Source of the DNA: Andeanibacterium sp036384795
GTDB lineage: Bacteria > Pseudomonadota > Alphaproteobacteria > Sphingomonadales > Sphingomonadaceae
NCBI GenBank assembly: GCA_036384795.1
Contig: DASVLP010000013.1
Location: 1-64,000, forward strand
Length of the DNA: 64,000 bases
Direction of reading: 5' to 3'
Part shown: positions 32,701 through 43,743 of the stretch, piece after piece
Layout: every line of letters begins with the position of its first letter
Position numbering within the stretch: the first letter of the stretch is position 1
Notes under the pieces: model-generated
What the model saw: only the letters and a program-made list of their open reading frames with translations
What the model was told of the DNA's origin: nothing
Database searches by the model: none
Program-made: the position numbers and the translations under genes

Positions 32701-33006
32701 TCAGGCCTTCCGCGTCCCGCTCATCGGCATGTCACCGAAGGCGCCGGCGTTGACGGTCCCGGTCAGCTTGTCACCGTCGATTGTCGCGGTGGCTTTGAGC
32801 TCGAGCGGCATCGGCACGGTCATGTGCATCGTCCAGGTCAGGGTGTTGCCGTCGATCTTGCCATCCTCGACGTCGAGCGACCCGAGGGTGCCGACGTTGC
32901 TGCCGGTGAAAGTCGTGCCGTCCGCGCCCGGGGTGACGGTGAACGTGCTCGTCTGATCGCCCATCGGCGTCTTGGTCAGGCAATCGTAGGAACCGGCGAC
33001 GGACAT
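32701..33006 (-). CDS. Hypothetical beta-rich protein (101 aa)
   Basis: 101 residues. Alternating short strands with many Thr, Gly and Asp (GSYDCLTKTPMGDQTSTFTV, DGKIDGNTLTWTMHMTVPMP) suggest a small beta-barrel or sandwich. No signal peptide. The repeated pattern GxxxGxLTGTVNAG is like lipocalin-style domains, but I do not recognise a named family. Convergent with trmL, divergent from the MFS gene. Confidence 0.75.
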   Translation of the reverse strand: MSVAGSYDCLTKTPMGDQTSTFTVTPGADGTTFTGSNVGTLGSLDVEDGKIDGNTLTWTMHMTVPMPLELKATATIDGDKLTGTVNAGAFGDMPMSGTRKA

Positions 33007-33133
33007 CGTGCTCTCCTCGTGAGTGGTCGGCGATCCTTCCGCCGGGCTTACATCGCTGTCAAGCCAATGGCTTGCCGGCCTCGCCGACGGGGTTTGCTTT
33101 GGCGCCGGAATGGCCCACAGGCGTTACACCGTA

Positions 33134-34441
33134 ATGAGCAGCACATCCCCCAATCGCACGGTGGTGAAGAACTGGGCCCGCGACGCGTTCCGCTCATTGC
33201 AGGTGCGCAACTACCGGCTGTGGGCGGCGGGCGCGCTGGTCTCGAACGTCGGCACGTGGATGCAGCGGATCGCGCAGGACTGGCTGGTGCTGACCGAGCT
33301 GACCCACAAGAGCGCGTCGGCGGTGGGGATCACCACGGCACTGCAGTTCGCGCCGCAGCTGATCTTCCTGCCGTGGACGGGCCTTGCCGCCGACCGGTTC
33401 AACCAGCGCAAGTTGCTGATGGCGACCCAGGGCGCGATGGCGCTGCTGGCGGCCGGGCTCGGGTTGCTGACGATCTTCGGCGCGATCCGGCTGTGGGAGG
33501 TCTACATCTTCGCCTTCCTGCTCGGCACCGCGGCGGCGTTCGACGCGCCGGCGCGGCAGACGTTCGTCTCCGAGCTGGTCGGACCGCGTTACCTGGCCAA
33601 CGCCGTCGCGCTCAATTCGATGACCTTCAACGGCGCGCGGATGGTCGGGCCGGCAGTGGCCGGCGTGGTGATCGCGACGATCGGTACCGGCTGGGCGTTC
33701 CTCGCCAACGGCGCCTCGTTCGTGGCAGTGCTGCTGTCGCTGGCGTTCCTGCGCGTCGACGAGCTGATCCCCAACGAGCGCGCGCCGCGCAAGCGGGGAG
33801 GGTTTCAAGAAGGCCTTGTCTACGTATGGCATCGCCCGGACTTGCGGGTGGCGATGCTGATGCTGTTCTTCATCGGCACGTTCGGGATGAACTTCGCGAT
33901 CTGGATCTCGACGATGGCGGTCAGCGTGTTCCACACCGGCGCGCACGGCTACGGCGGATTGTCGTCGGCGATGGCGATCGGCACGGTCAGCGGCGCGTTC
34001 CTCGCCACCCAGCGTGACCAGCCTACCATCCGCCACCTGCTCGCCGGCACCGCGGTGTTCGCCGTCGGCTGCCTCGCCGCGATGCTCTCGCCCGGCTACT
34101 GGACGTTCGCCGCGTCGCTGGTGGTGATCGGCGTCGCGGTGCTGAGCTTCCTCAACGCGAGCAACGCGCTCGTGCAGCTCACCACCGAGCCGCACCTGCG
34201 CGGGCGGGTGATGTCGATCCGCTTGGCGATCACGCTCGGGGGCACCCCGATCGGCGCGCCGCTGGTAGGCTGGGCGGCCGATACGTTCGGCCCCCGCTGG
34301 TCGCTGGCGATCGGGGTCGCCGCCGGGGTGGCGGCGAGTGCGGTCGGCGCGACGTACCTGATGCGGCGGCGGGAGGAGAAAGCCCGGGTCATCCCCGCGA
34401 TCGTCCGCGGTGACCTGGTCGACCGCGAAGGACCGCGGTGA
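33134..34441 (+). CDS. MFS transporter, EntS/DHA3-like
   Basis: 435 residues with twelve predicted helices. The start NYRLWAAGALVSNVGTWMQRIAQDWLV is typical of the enterobactin-exporter (EntS) type group of MFS proteins. LAADRFNQRKLL matches the loop 2-3 motif with Asp-Arg. Substrate not predictable. I chose the ATG at 33134 (MSSTSPNRT); in-frame starts farther upstream exist but add a non-conserved tail. A 100-bp gap separates it from the clpB promoter. Confidence 0.87.
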   Translation: MSSTSPNRTVVKNWARDAFRSLQVRNYRLWAAGALVSNVGTWMQRIAQDWLVLTELTHKSASAVGITTALQFAPQLIFLPWTGLAADRFNQRKLLMATQGAMALLAAGLGLLTIFGAIRLWEVYIFAFLLGTAAAFDAPARQTFVSELVGPRYLANAVALNSMTFNGARMVGPAVAGVVIATIGTGWAFLANGASFVAVLLSLAFLRVDELIPNERAPRKRGGFQEGLVYVWHRPDLRVAMLMLFFIGTFGMNFAIWISTMAVSVFHTGAHGYGGLSSAMAIGTVSGAFLATQRDQPTIRHLLAGTAVFAVGCLAAMLSPGYWTFAASLVVIGVAVLSFLNASNALVQLTTEPHLRGRVMSIRLAITLGGTPIGAPLVGWAADTFGPRWSLAIGVAAGVAASAVGATYLMRRREEKARVIPAIVRGDLVDREGPR

Positions 34442-34526
34442 GTGAACTTTTTGCCGCGAGCCCCTGTCATCGACGACGGTACCTCCCTATCTAGCTAAGA
34501 CACTTGGAGAATCTCGACGCGGAGCC

Positions 34527-34554
34527 CTTGTGTTGCCAATATGCAACACTATAT
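34527..34554 (+). promoter_or_regulatory. Probable sigma-32 (RpoH) promoter of clpB
   Basis: CTTG at 34527-34530 and CTATAT at 34549-34554, 18 bases apart, match the alphaproteobacterial RpoH consensus (CTTG, then CYTAT-type -10). The spacer contains the inverted repeat TGTTGC-CAATAT-GCAACA (34531-34548), which fills it exactly. It lies 29 bp before the clpB start and rules out the longer in-frame start at 34541. Confidence 0.65.
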
Positions 34555-34582
34555 CGGGCCGGAAGGTATTGAGGGAATTTCC

Positions 34583-37162
<2,580 letters not shown>

Positions 37163-37171
37163 CGCGAAAAA

Positions 37172-37205
37172 GGGGCGGCCCGCGAGCCGCCCCTTCTCCT
37201 CTTCC
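37172..37205 (+). terminator. clpB terminator
   Basis: GGGGCGGC (37172-37179), loop CCGCGA, GCCGCCCC (37186-37193), followed by TTCTCCTCTTCC. Nine bases after the clpB stop; also lies beyond the end of the convergent TonB receptor gene. Confidence 0.8.
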
Positions 37206-37219
37206 GTCCGCGGAAAAGC

Positions 37220-40105
37220 TCAGAACTTGACCATCGCCCCGGCGTAGAACATCCGGCCAAGCAGGTCGTAAGTGTCGGCCACCGTGTTGGTGCCCGGCCA
37301 CTGACTGTTGCCGCCCACGATGAACGGTGGCTGCTTGTTGAACAGGTTGTTGACGCCGGCATAGAGCTCGAACTTGTCGAAGTCGTATTTCAGCTGGACG
37401 TCGTGATAGGTGTAGGCCGGGATTGGAATCTCGGTGTCGCCGAACGCGGCCTTCACGGGGCCGAGATACTTCAGCCGGTAATGGAACCTGAATCCTCCGA
37501 GCGTATAATTGAAATTGAAGGTGACCTGATCCTTGAAGCCAGTGCCCAGCTGCTGGCTTGCATAAGTGTCCGCCTTGCCCAGTTCGTCGGACACGACGCC
37601 GCTAAATGGCGTCTGCTGCTGCTTGAACTTATGGTTGTAGTAGAGGTCGAAATCGATCCGCTCGTTGTCGCCGAAAATGTGCGTGTTGAAGCCGTAAAGC
37701 GCCTGGATGTCGAGGCCTGCTACGAGATAGGACGTCGCATTGATCTGGTACTGGTCAACCTGCGTAATGAAGCCGTTGGCATCGCGATGGACTGCAGCGC
37801 AGAAGTTTGGATCCCCGGTTGCGAAGCATTGATCGACCGAGAATTGCGGGTCGACCAGTGCGATCGCATTCTTGACCTTGATCGAATAGTAGTCCGCGGT
37901 CAGCACGAAATTGTGCCAGAAGCTGGGCGTGAACGTGGCGCCCGCGGTGAACGTGTTGGTGGCCTCCGCCTGCAGATTGGGGTTGCCGCCGGTATAGCCG
38001 AAGATCGTCTGCACGTCCTGCAGGGTGTACAGGAAGCTCGGGTGGGTTTGCAGATAAGTGCTGATGCCGGGGATCGCGCTGCATCCGGCGGGCAGCGAGA
38101 TCAGCGCGGCGCCCCCGAGCCCTTGCCCCTGGTCGCACGGATCAACGACCTGTTGCGCGGTGTTGGCCAGCGGCGAATAAAGCTCATTCAGGTTCGGCGC
38201 GCGCACGGCGCGGGCATAGATCGCGCGGAAGCGAAGGTCGCGAACCGGGGCGTACGTGCCGCCGAACTTGTAAGTCCACACGCTGCCGACGGTCGAATAA
38301 TCGGCGTAACGCGCGGCCCCTTCCAGGGTTAACTCGTAGATTCCCGGATGGTCGCCGAAAAGCGGTGCCTGAACTTCTACGAAAGCCTCCTTGGAATTGT
38401 ACTTGCCGATCTCGTTGCCGTTCAGCTGCTGCGAGCCGTAGATCGATTGAGTGAACGGATCGAAGATCTCGGAGACCTTCTCGCGATGGTACTCGGCGCC
38501 CGCCGCGATACCGAGCGGGCCGTTGGGCAGGTTGAAAAGCGAGCCGGTGAGCGCCAGCGAAACCACGTCTTGCCAGTTCTTCTGCAGGAAGTCCGCTTCG
38601 ACGTGCTGGCCCGGCGTCGCGCCGGGGATGACGACGCCTTGTCCGGTGTACGTGCTCAGCCAATCGATCTGGGCCTGCGAATAGTTCGGTGCGCCGAACG
38701 GATTGATCGGCAAGCAGCCGGCGGCCCGCGCGACCGGATCGGCGCAGACGACTTCGCCGTTGAGCGTGATCGCCTGGAGCGAGGCCCCCAGATTGGTCAT
38801 CAGGATCGCTTCGTTTTTCGTCTCGTCCTCGACCTGGCTGTGCTCGTAGGAGAGGTCGTATTTCCAGTCGGATCCGAGCTCGCCCTTCAGGCCGATCACG
38901 CCGCGGTAATAGTTGCGCCTGTCATGCGGGCTGCGATCGAACAGGCCGTTGGCGCGCTTGTAGAAGTCGGGCAGATAAGTGTCGGGACCCGTCGCCGCCA
39001 GAATCGCCGCGGGCACATAGGGGTTGTTGGTGGAGATGCCGGGGAAGGCCGAACCGTCGAAGTTGAAAACCGATTCGCCCTGAACGCCCTCGTTGTCGAT
39101 GGCGAGAGGCTCGATGTGCCCATTGGCCTTGGTGTGGTTGTACAGCCCTTCAACGTAAAGCGTAGCGGCCGGGCTGAAATCGTAGTGAGCGAGGATCGCT
39201 CCCGTGTAACGCTCGACCGGGGTGGTCAGCAGGCGCTCTGATGCGCGGTTGTAACGCAACGAGTTGTCGAACGTGTTAGGCACGACATTGTTGTTGGCGT
39301 CGAACGTATAGGCATTGCCGTCTTCATCGAAGAACGTGCCCACCGGAGTATAGGCGCTCCCGGTCGGCGAATCGTTGCGCGAATAGTCGCGCGCGCTCGC
39401 GGGGATCCCGTCTGACTTGGTCCAGGTGAAGTTCGCGGTAACATGGCCGGCGCCACCGGCGAAATCCGTGCCCCCTAGAACCGAAACCAGGGGCGTGTCG
39501 CCGTCGCCGTGTTCCGACACCATGTATTCGCCGTGGACTTGCAGGCCGTTGAAATTGTTCTTGAGGATGATGTTGACCACCCCGGCCACCGCATCCGAGC
39601 CGTAGACCGCCGATGCGCCGCCGGTGGCGATCTCGACGTGGTCGATCAGGTCGACCGGAATGTTGTTGAGATCGACCGCTGAGCTGCCGGGCACGCCGAC
39701 GCTGCGCCGCCCGTTGATCAATACCAGGGTGCGCGCGTTGCCGAGGTTGCGCAGGTTCACCGTCGACTCGCCTTGTCCGAAATTCTCGAAATTCGACGCT
39801 GAGCGGTCGGCCGATTGGCCGGCGATGGGCAAGTCCCTCAGGGCATCGAGCAGATTGGTGTGGCCCGCATCCTGGATCGCTTCCGAGTTCACCACCGCGA
39901 CCGGGATCGAGGCCTCGGTCTGCGGGCGCGCGATGCGCGAGCCGGTGACAATGATGGTTTCGCCGGGTGCATCGTTGTCCGCGACCTGGTTCGATGTGGT
40001 TGCAGTGGAAGAGCCTTGATCCTGCGCGAAGGCCGGCTGGGCGAGGAATGCGATGGAAAAGGCGATCGGCGCAGCAGCGCCCTTGAGGTAGGTACGAAGT
40101 TTCAC
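37220..40105 (-). CDS. TonB-dependent outer-membrane receptor (first of two)
   Basis: 961 residues from the GTG at 40105. Signal peptide LKGAAAPIAFSIAFLAQPAFAQD; TonB-box-like ETIIVTGSRIARP; plug domain with VYGSDAVAGVVNIIL; the remainder is a 22-strand barrel with C-terminal LLGRMFYAGAMVKF ending in Phe. I prefer the GTG at 40105 over an ATG at 40153 because AGGGGAC precedes it at the right distance and the paralogue at 43435 starts the same way. Plug and long loops resemble the group of sphingomonad receptors for complex organic nutrients. The ligand is unknown. Confidence 0.92.
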   Translation of the reverse strand: MKLRTYLKGAAAPIAFSIAFLAQPAFAQDQGSSTATTSNQVADNDAPGETIIVTGSRIARPQTEASIPVAVVNSEAIQDAGHTNLLDALRDLPIAGQSADRSASNFENFGQGESTVNLRNLGNARTLVLINGRRSVGVPGSSAVDLNNIPVDLIDHVEIATGGASAVYGSDAVAGVVNIILKNNFNGLQVHGEYMVSEHGDGDTPLVSVLGGTDFAGGAGHVTANFTWTKSDGIPASARDYSRNDSPTGSAYTPVGTFFDEDGNAYTFDANNNVVPNTFDNSLRYNRASERLLTTPVERYTGAILAHYDFSPAATLYVEGLYNHTKANGHIEPLAIDNEGVQGESVFNFDGSAFPGISTNNPYVPAAILAATGPDTYLPDFYKRANGLFDRSPHDRRNYYRGVIGLKGELGSDWKYDLSYEHSQVEDETKNEAILMTNLGASLQAITLNGEVVCADPVARAAGCLPINPFGAPNYSQAQIDWLSTYTGQGVVIPGATPGQHVEADFLQKNWQDVVSLALTGSLFNLPNGPLGIAAGAEYHREKVSEIFDPFTQSIYGSQQLNGNEIGKYNSKEAFVEVQAPLFGDHPGIYELTLEGAARYADYSTVGSVWTYKFGGTYAPVRDLRFRAIYARAVRAPNLNELYSPLANTAQQVVDPCDQGQGLGGAALISLPAGCSAIPGISTYLQTHPSFLYTLQDVQTIFGYTGGNPNLQAEATNTFTAGATFTPSFWHNFVLTADYYSIKVKNAIALVDPQFSVDQCFATGDPNFCAAVHRDANGFITQVDQYQINATSYLVAGLDIQALYGFNTHIFGDNERIDFDLYYNHKFKQQQTPFSGVVSDELGKADTYASQQLGTGFKDQVTFNFNYTLGGFRFHYRLKYLGPVKAAFGDTEIPIPAYTYHDVQLKYDFDKFELYAGVNNLFNKQPPFIVGGNSQWPGTNTVADTYDLLGRMFYAGAMVKF

Positions 40106-40233
40106 AAGCCAGTCCCCTATCTTCAGCTCCGGACCTTCCGGATGCTTCGACACTGACTATGACCGCCGGCCTCTCGTAGCCCTCCCGACCGCGCGAACAC
40201 AGCTCGTCCGATGAGGCTGCGCAAACCCAAGAC

Positions 40234-40244
40234 TGGTTTCAATT
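40234..40244 (-). promoter_or_regulatory. Shared motif upstream of TonB receptor gene 1
   Basis: TGGTTTCAATT on the plus strand, 129 bases upstream of the GTG start. The same 11-mer lies 131 bases upstream of the second receptor. It is followed by an AT-rich stretch (ATTATTATTAG). Probably an operator or upstream promoter part. Confidence 0.5.
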
Positions 40245-40324
40245 ATTATTAGTTTCGAAGTCAGCGATTGTTAAGAAATGTGGCAATCGCACAACACTCT
40301 GCGCGAGCTTCAAAACGAAGCGCG

Positions 40325-40359
40325 AAAAAAGGGGCCTCGATCCGGCGGATCGAGGCCCC
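40325..40359 (-). terminator. Terminator of TonB receptor gene 2
   Basis: Perfect 13-bp stem GGGGCCTCGATCC (40331-40343) with GGATCGAGGCCCC (40347-40359), loop GGC. Read on the minus strand the stem is followed by TTTTTT (AAAAAA at 40325-40330). It lies 32 bp after the stop of the receptor gene and just upstream of the shared motif region of receptor gene 1. Confidence 0.9.
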
Positions 40360-40390
40360 GTGACCAATTGCTGGGAAAAAAGCGCTCGTT

Positions 40391-43300
40391 CTAGAAGGTG
40401 ACGCCGACATTAAAGCGGAAATAGCGCCCCATGATCGCATCGTAATACTTGTTCTGGCTGTACGACGTGTACGGATAGGGAATGCCCAGGTTGAACACGT
40501 TGTCGACGATCAGGCGCAGCTTGATGTTGTCGGTCGCCTTCACTCCGATCGAGGTGTTGATCATCCAGTAGGCGTTGACGTTCGGGAACTGGTATGTCCC
40601 CGGCCCGGCATCCGGATCGACTTGCGTGGGGCCGTAATAGGTAACCTGCCACAGCCAGTCGAAGCGCTTGGTCGCCCAGTCGATGTTGCCCTGGATCGCG
40701 TCCTTCGGATCGGGGATGCCATTCAGGACGTGGGTTTTGTCATCCAGGCCGACTTGATAGTAATGCTTGTAGGTGTGCAGCCAGTTGGCCGAAAGATTGA
40801 GCGCACCGAAGCTATCGGGCAGCCCCCAACGGCTAAGCGGCAGCGTGTAGTTCAGCGACGCTTGCAGGGCCCGGAACTTCTCCACCGAGATGTTGAAGTA
40901 GTCGTCGTGGTAGTCGGTGATCTGGCCGCTCGAATCGCGCGTGAACTGGCCGCACCAGAAGTTGTTCGGATAATCGTTTGCGTCATAGCAGGCGTTGAGG
41001 ATCGACTGGACCCCGGGCGAGGCGATCTCGTTCGAGATGTTGATGCTCACGTAGTCCGCCGAAATCTTGAGGCCGGGCGCGAACACGGGAGCGAACACCG
41101 CGCCCGCCGTCCAGCTCTTGGCTTGTTCGTTCTGCAAGTTCTGGTTGCCGGCGGCCGAGCCCTGAATGCTGAAATCGACGATGTCCGACTGGAAATCGGG
41201 CGGCAGGCCCGCTGCCGCGCAATTCGCGGCGCGGGCAGTGGGATTGGTGCCGTCGGCAAGGAAGCGCGCATCGCACGGATCGTTGGCCAGTTCGAAGACC
41301 GAACCCCTCGGAGCGAACAACTCGGTCACCGCCGGAGCACGGAACGAGCTCGTGTAGTTGCCGCGCAAGGTCAGACCCCTGACCGGCTCGAGCGTGGCGC
41401 CCGCCGTGTACGACCAAGAGCCGCCTGTCAGGCTGTTGTCGGTGTAACGCGCGGCGCCGTGCAGGTCGAAGCTGTGAATGAACGACCAGTTCATGTCGGG
41501 CGAAACCAGCGGAATGGTAAGCTCGCCGAAGCCTTCGTCGGTGTTGTACGAACCCGAGACCGGAGTGATCGGAATCGAGCCGCCGTACTGCGCGTAAGTG
41601 CCGTCGGGCTGCAGCTCGCCGCGGAAGAAAGCGCCCGGATCGAAGCTCTGGCTCTCGCGCCGATGCTCGTAGCCCAGCACGAACTGCGCATCGCCCCCGG
41701 GGAGCTTGAACAGATCGCCGCGCACGTCGGCGACGAAGTCGAGCTGGGTGTCGATCTGGTGCGTCTCGGAAGGTGCAGTGATGTAGTCGAGGGCCGCCTG
41801 GCTGGCGTTGCCATAACCGAAGATGTCCAGCGGCGCGCAAGTGCTGCTGAACGTCGGGATGGTGGCGCTGGTATACCCGGGGCGGCAAACGATGTTGCCG
41901 CTGCCGTCCATGACGGCGTCGAGCGCGTTGGCGTAATTCGCGTTCACGATTTCGCGCGATTTCGTTTTCGAATCGGTACGCCCGTAGTTGAACGTCGCTT
42001 CCCAAGTGAGGGCGTGGTCCCCGACATTGAAATCGCCATCCACGCCGGCCACTCCGCGCACCAGCGTGGTGGTGGTGGTAAAGGCACCGGTCGAGAGATC
42101 GGTGTTGGCGCGGGCAAGATAGAATTGATCGGTCGGCAAGCCGTTCGCGGCCAGATTATCGATGATGGTCTGCCGGTCCGCCGCGCTGAGATAGGGATTG
42201 TCGGTCGACAGGATCAGGTCCCCGTTCGGCAGCCCGGGATCGTTGAACGCGTAGGTGTTGTAGTACGGCTGGTCGGCGACATTCGATGCTTTGTCGCGGC
42301 CCAGCCAGAACTCGCCGTGGAAACGCAGATGGTCCGAAAACTCGTAATTGGCGAGCAGCGTGCCCTGGATGCGCTCGTTGTTGGCGAGAAAGTTGCCGTA
42401 ATCGTCGATCGCGAAGCCGTCGCCGCCGGCTTCGGTGATCCCGTTGCCCAGCGGTATGCCCGGATTGTAAACCGTAAGCTGGCCGGCCTTGTTGAAAATA
42501 AGAGGCTGGCCCTGGTCGTTCGTGATCGCGCCGGCCGCTTCGCCGAAAACCACCGGATAGTAGTCGATGGCCAGCGGAGAGCCGGTGTTGGTGAAGATCG
42601 AATAGCGATAGCCGCCGGAATAGCGCAAATATGTCGGCGCGTTCGGGTCGGGGGAGGGATTGACCCCGTTGAATATGTCACCCGCGGTGACGCGGCGCGC
42701 CGCCGTGGTGAGCCCATCCTGATGGTCGTAATAGACGTTCAACGTCACATTGCCGCGCCCGTCGGCGAAGTTCTTGCCCACCAACAGCGAGCCGTTGTAA
42801 TCCTGCGCGTCAGACTTGTCGGAAATGCCGTACGACCCATCGATCGAGATGCCTTCGTAGTCCTTCTTCAGGATAACGTTGACCGTACCCGCGATCGCGT
42901 CCGAGCCGTAGATCGGCGCACCGCCGACGGAAACCGCGTCGATATGGTCGACCAGAGCCGGGGCGATCTGCCCGACGTCGACGGGGGCGCCCGAGACCGC
43001 GCCGAAGATCGACGAACTGCCCGAGCTGACGAAGCGGTTGCCGTTGACCAGGGTCAGCGTGCGCTGGGCGCCAAGATCATACATGTTCACGAACGTCTGG
43101 CCGGCGCCGAAGCTGCCCTGGGTGCCGACCGGGCTGTTTCCGGGAACGCCGAAGGTCGGCAGCTCGGTCAACGCCTGGCCGATGTTGGTGTAGCCCAGAT
43201 CCGTCAGCGTCTGGCCCTGGAGCGACTGGGTCGGCTGCGCGGTGACCGCGGCCTGCGCGAGGCGCGAGCCGGTGACGATGATTACGTTATCGTCGGCCGA

Positions 43301-43435
43301 GGCAACCTCGGTGGCCCCCGCCGCCGGGGTGGTATCGGTCGACGCGTCGTCCTGAGCGAACGCGGGCTGCGCGAGCAGCGCGATGGAGAGCGCGATGGGC
43401 GCAGCCGCACCCTTAAGGCGTGATTGGAATGTCAC
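40391..43435 (-). CDS. TonB-dependent outer-membrane receptor (second of two)
   Basis: 1014 residues. Signal peptide RLKGAAAPIALSIALLAQPAFAQD is almost identical to that of the downstream receptor. A Thr/Asp-rich linker, TonB-box region NVIIVTGSRLAQ, a plug with PIYGSDAIAGTVNVILKK and a barrel ending in YFRFNVGVTF follow. Translation starts with GTG at 43435, preceded by TTGGGGACTG. The two genes are tandem, separated by a terminator, each with its own leader; they look like an old duplication with conserved control signals. Substrate unknown. Confidence 0.92.
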   Translation of the reverse strand: MTFQSRLKGAAAPIALSIALLAQPAFAQDDASTDTTPAAGATEVASADDNVIIVTGSRLAQAAVTAQPTQSLQGQTLTDLGYTNIGQALTELPTFGVPGNSPVGTQGSFGAGQTFVNMYDLGAQRTLTLVNGNRFVSSGSSSIFGAVSGAPVDVGQIAPALVDHIDAVSVGGAPIYGSDAIAGTVNVILKKDYEGISIDGSYGISDKSDAQDYNGSLLVGKNFADGRGNVTLNVYYDHQDGLTTAARRVTAGDIFNGVNPSPDPNAPTYLRYSGGYRYSIFTNTGSPLAIDYYPVVFGEAAGAITNDQGQPLIFNKAGQLTVYNPGIPLGNGITEAGGDGFAIDDYGNFLANNERIQGTLLANYEFSDHLRFHGEFWLGRDKASNVADQPYYNTYAFNDPGLPNGDLILSTDNPYLSAADRQTIIDNLAANGLPTDQFYLARANTDLSTGAFTTTTTLVRGVAGVDGDFNVGDHALTWEATFNYGRTDSKTKSREIVNANYANALDAVMDGSGNIVCRPGYTSATIPTFSSTCAPLDIFGYGNASQAALDYITAPSETHQIDTQLDFVADVRGDLFKLPGGDAQFVLGYEHRRESQSFDPGAFFRGELQPDGTYAQYGGSIPITPVSGSYNTDEGFGELTIPLVSPDMNWSFIHSFDLHGAARYTDNSLTGGSWSYTAGATLEPVRGLTLRGNYTSSFRAPAVTELFAPRGSVFELANDPCDARFLADGTNPTARAANCAAAGLPPDFQSDIVDFSIQGSAAGNQNLQNEQAKSWTAGAVFAPVFAPGLKISADYVSINISNEIASPGVQSILNACYDANDYPNNFWCGQFTRDSSGQITDYHDDYFNISVEKFRALQASLNYTLPLSRWGLPDSFGALNLSANWLHTYKHYYQVGLDDKTHVLNGIPDPKDAIQGNIDWATKRFDWLWQVTYYGPTQVDPDAGPGTYQFPNVNAYWMINTSIGVKATDNIKLRLIVDNVFNLGIPYPYTSYSQNKYYDAIMGRYFRFNVGVTF

Positions 43436-43489
43436 TGGTCAGTCCCCAATGCAGGCCCGGCGGGATTTTCGGGCACACTGAAAATACTT

Positions 43490-43522
43490 GTCCGGCCGCC
43501 GCGTTCCCTGCGGCGGCCGGAC
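43490..43522 (-). promoter_or_regulatory. Leader hairpin of TonB receptor gene 2
   Basis: GTCCGGCCGCCGC (43490-43502) pairs perfectly with GCGGCGGCCGGAC (43510-43522), loop GTTCCCT. On the receptor strand it lies 54 bases before the start codon and is followed by AAGTATTTTC. It could be an attenuator, a stabilising hairpin or a protein-binding site. Confidence 0.6.
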
Positions 43523-43565
43523 GGCACGACAATGGTGATGGCCAGTTCCTGCGAAAGCCTGGAGA

Positions 43566-43576
43566 TGGTTTCAATT
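43566..43576 (-). promoter_or_regulatory. Shared motif upstream of TonB receptor gene 2
   Basis: TGGTTTCAATT, identical to 40234-40244 and at nearly the same distance (131 versus 129 bases) from its start codon. On the receptor strand both are preceded by an AACTAA and other A/T-rich bases. Confidence 0.5.
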
Positions 43577-43743
43577 CAAATCAATTTTAGTTGCATAAAT
43601 TACTAACGGATTGTTGCAATCCGACAACAGCTGTCACCGGGCTGCAATCGTGCCGCCGCCGATCTGACCGCTTGACCAGCCGTGCGCGGCCGCTTAGCCG
43701 AACGCCTGAAATTCAGCCGGTTTCGGACCGATGGAGGCTTGCA

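Larger units (their letters stand above)
43436..43743. other. Divergent control region between receptor gene 2 and the SDR gene
   Basis: 308 bp without a gene. Toward the receptor it holds a stable 13-bp leader hairpin (43490-43522) and the 11-mer shared with the other receptor (43566-43576), followed by an AT-rich block (43577-43612) likely to hold the receptor promoter. Toward the SDR gene it holds the ribosome site GGAGG at 43732. An in-frame upstream ATG for the SDR at 43591 would run through this block and is not used. Confidence 0.6.

Noticed and set aside
34541..34582. Upstream ATG for clpB adding 14 residues
   Set aside because: It lies within the heat-shock promoter spacer; the normal ClpB N-terminus MNLEKFTDRA begins at 34583 after a ribosome site.
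40622..43423. 933-codon open frame on the plus strand antisense to the second TonB receptor
   Set aside because: Exact mirror of the receptor frame, no ribosome site, no motif. A GC-skew shadow.
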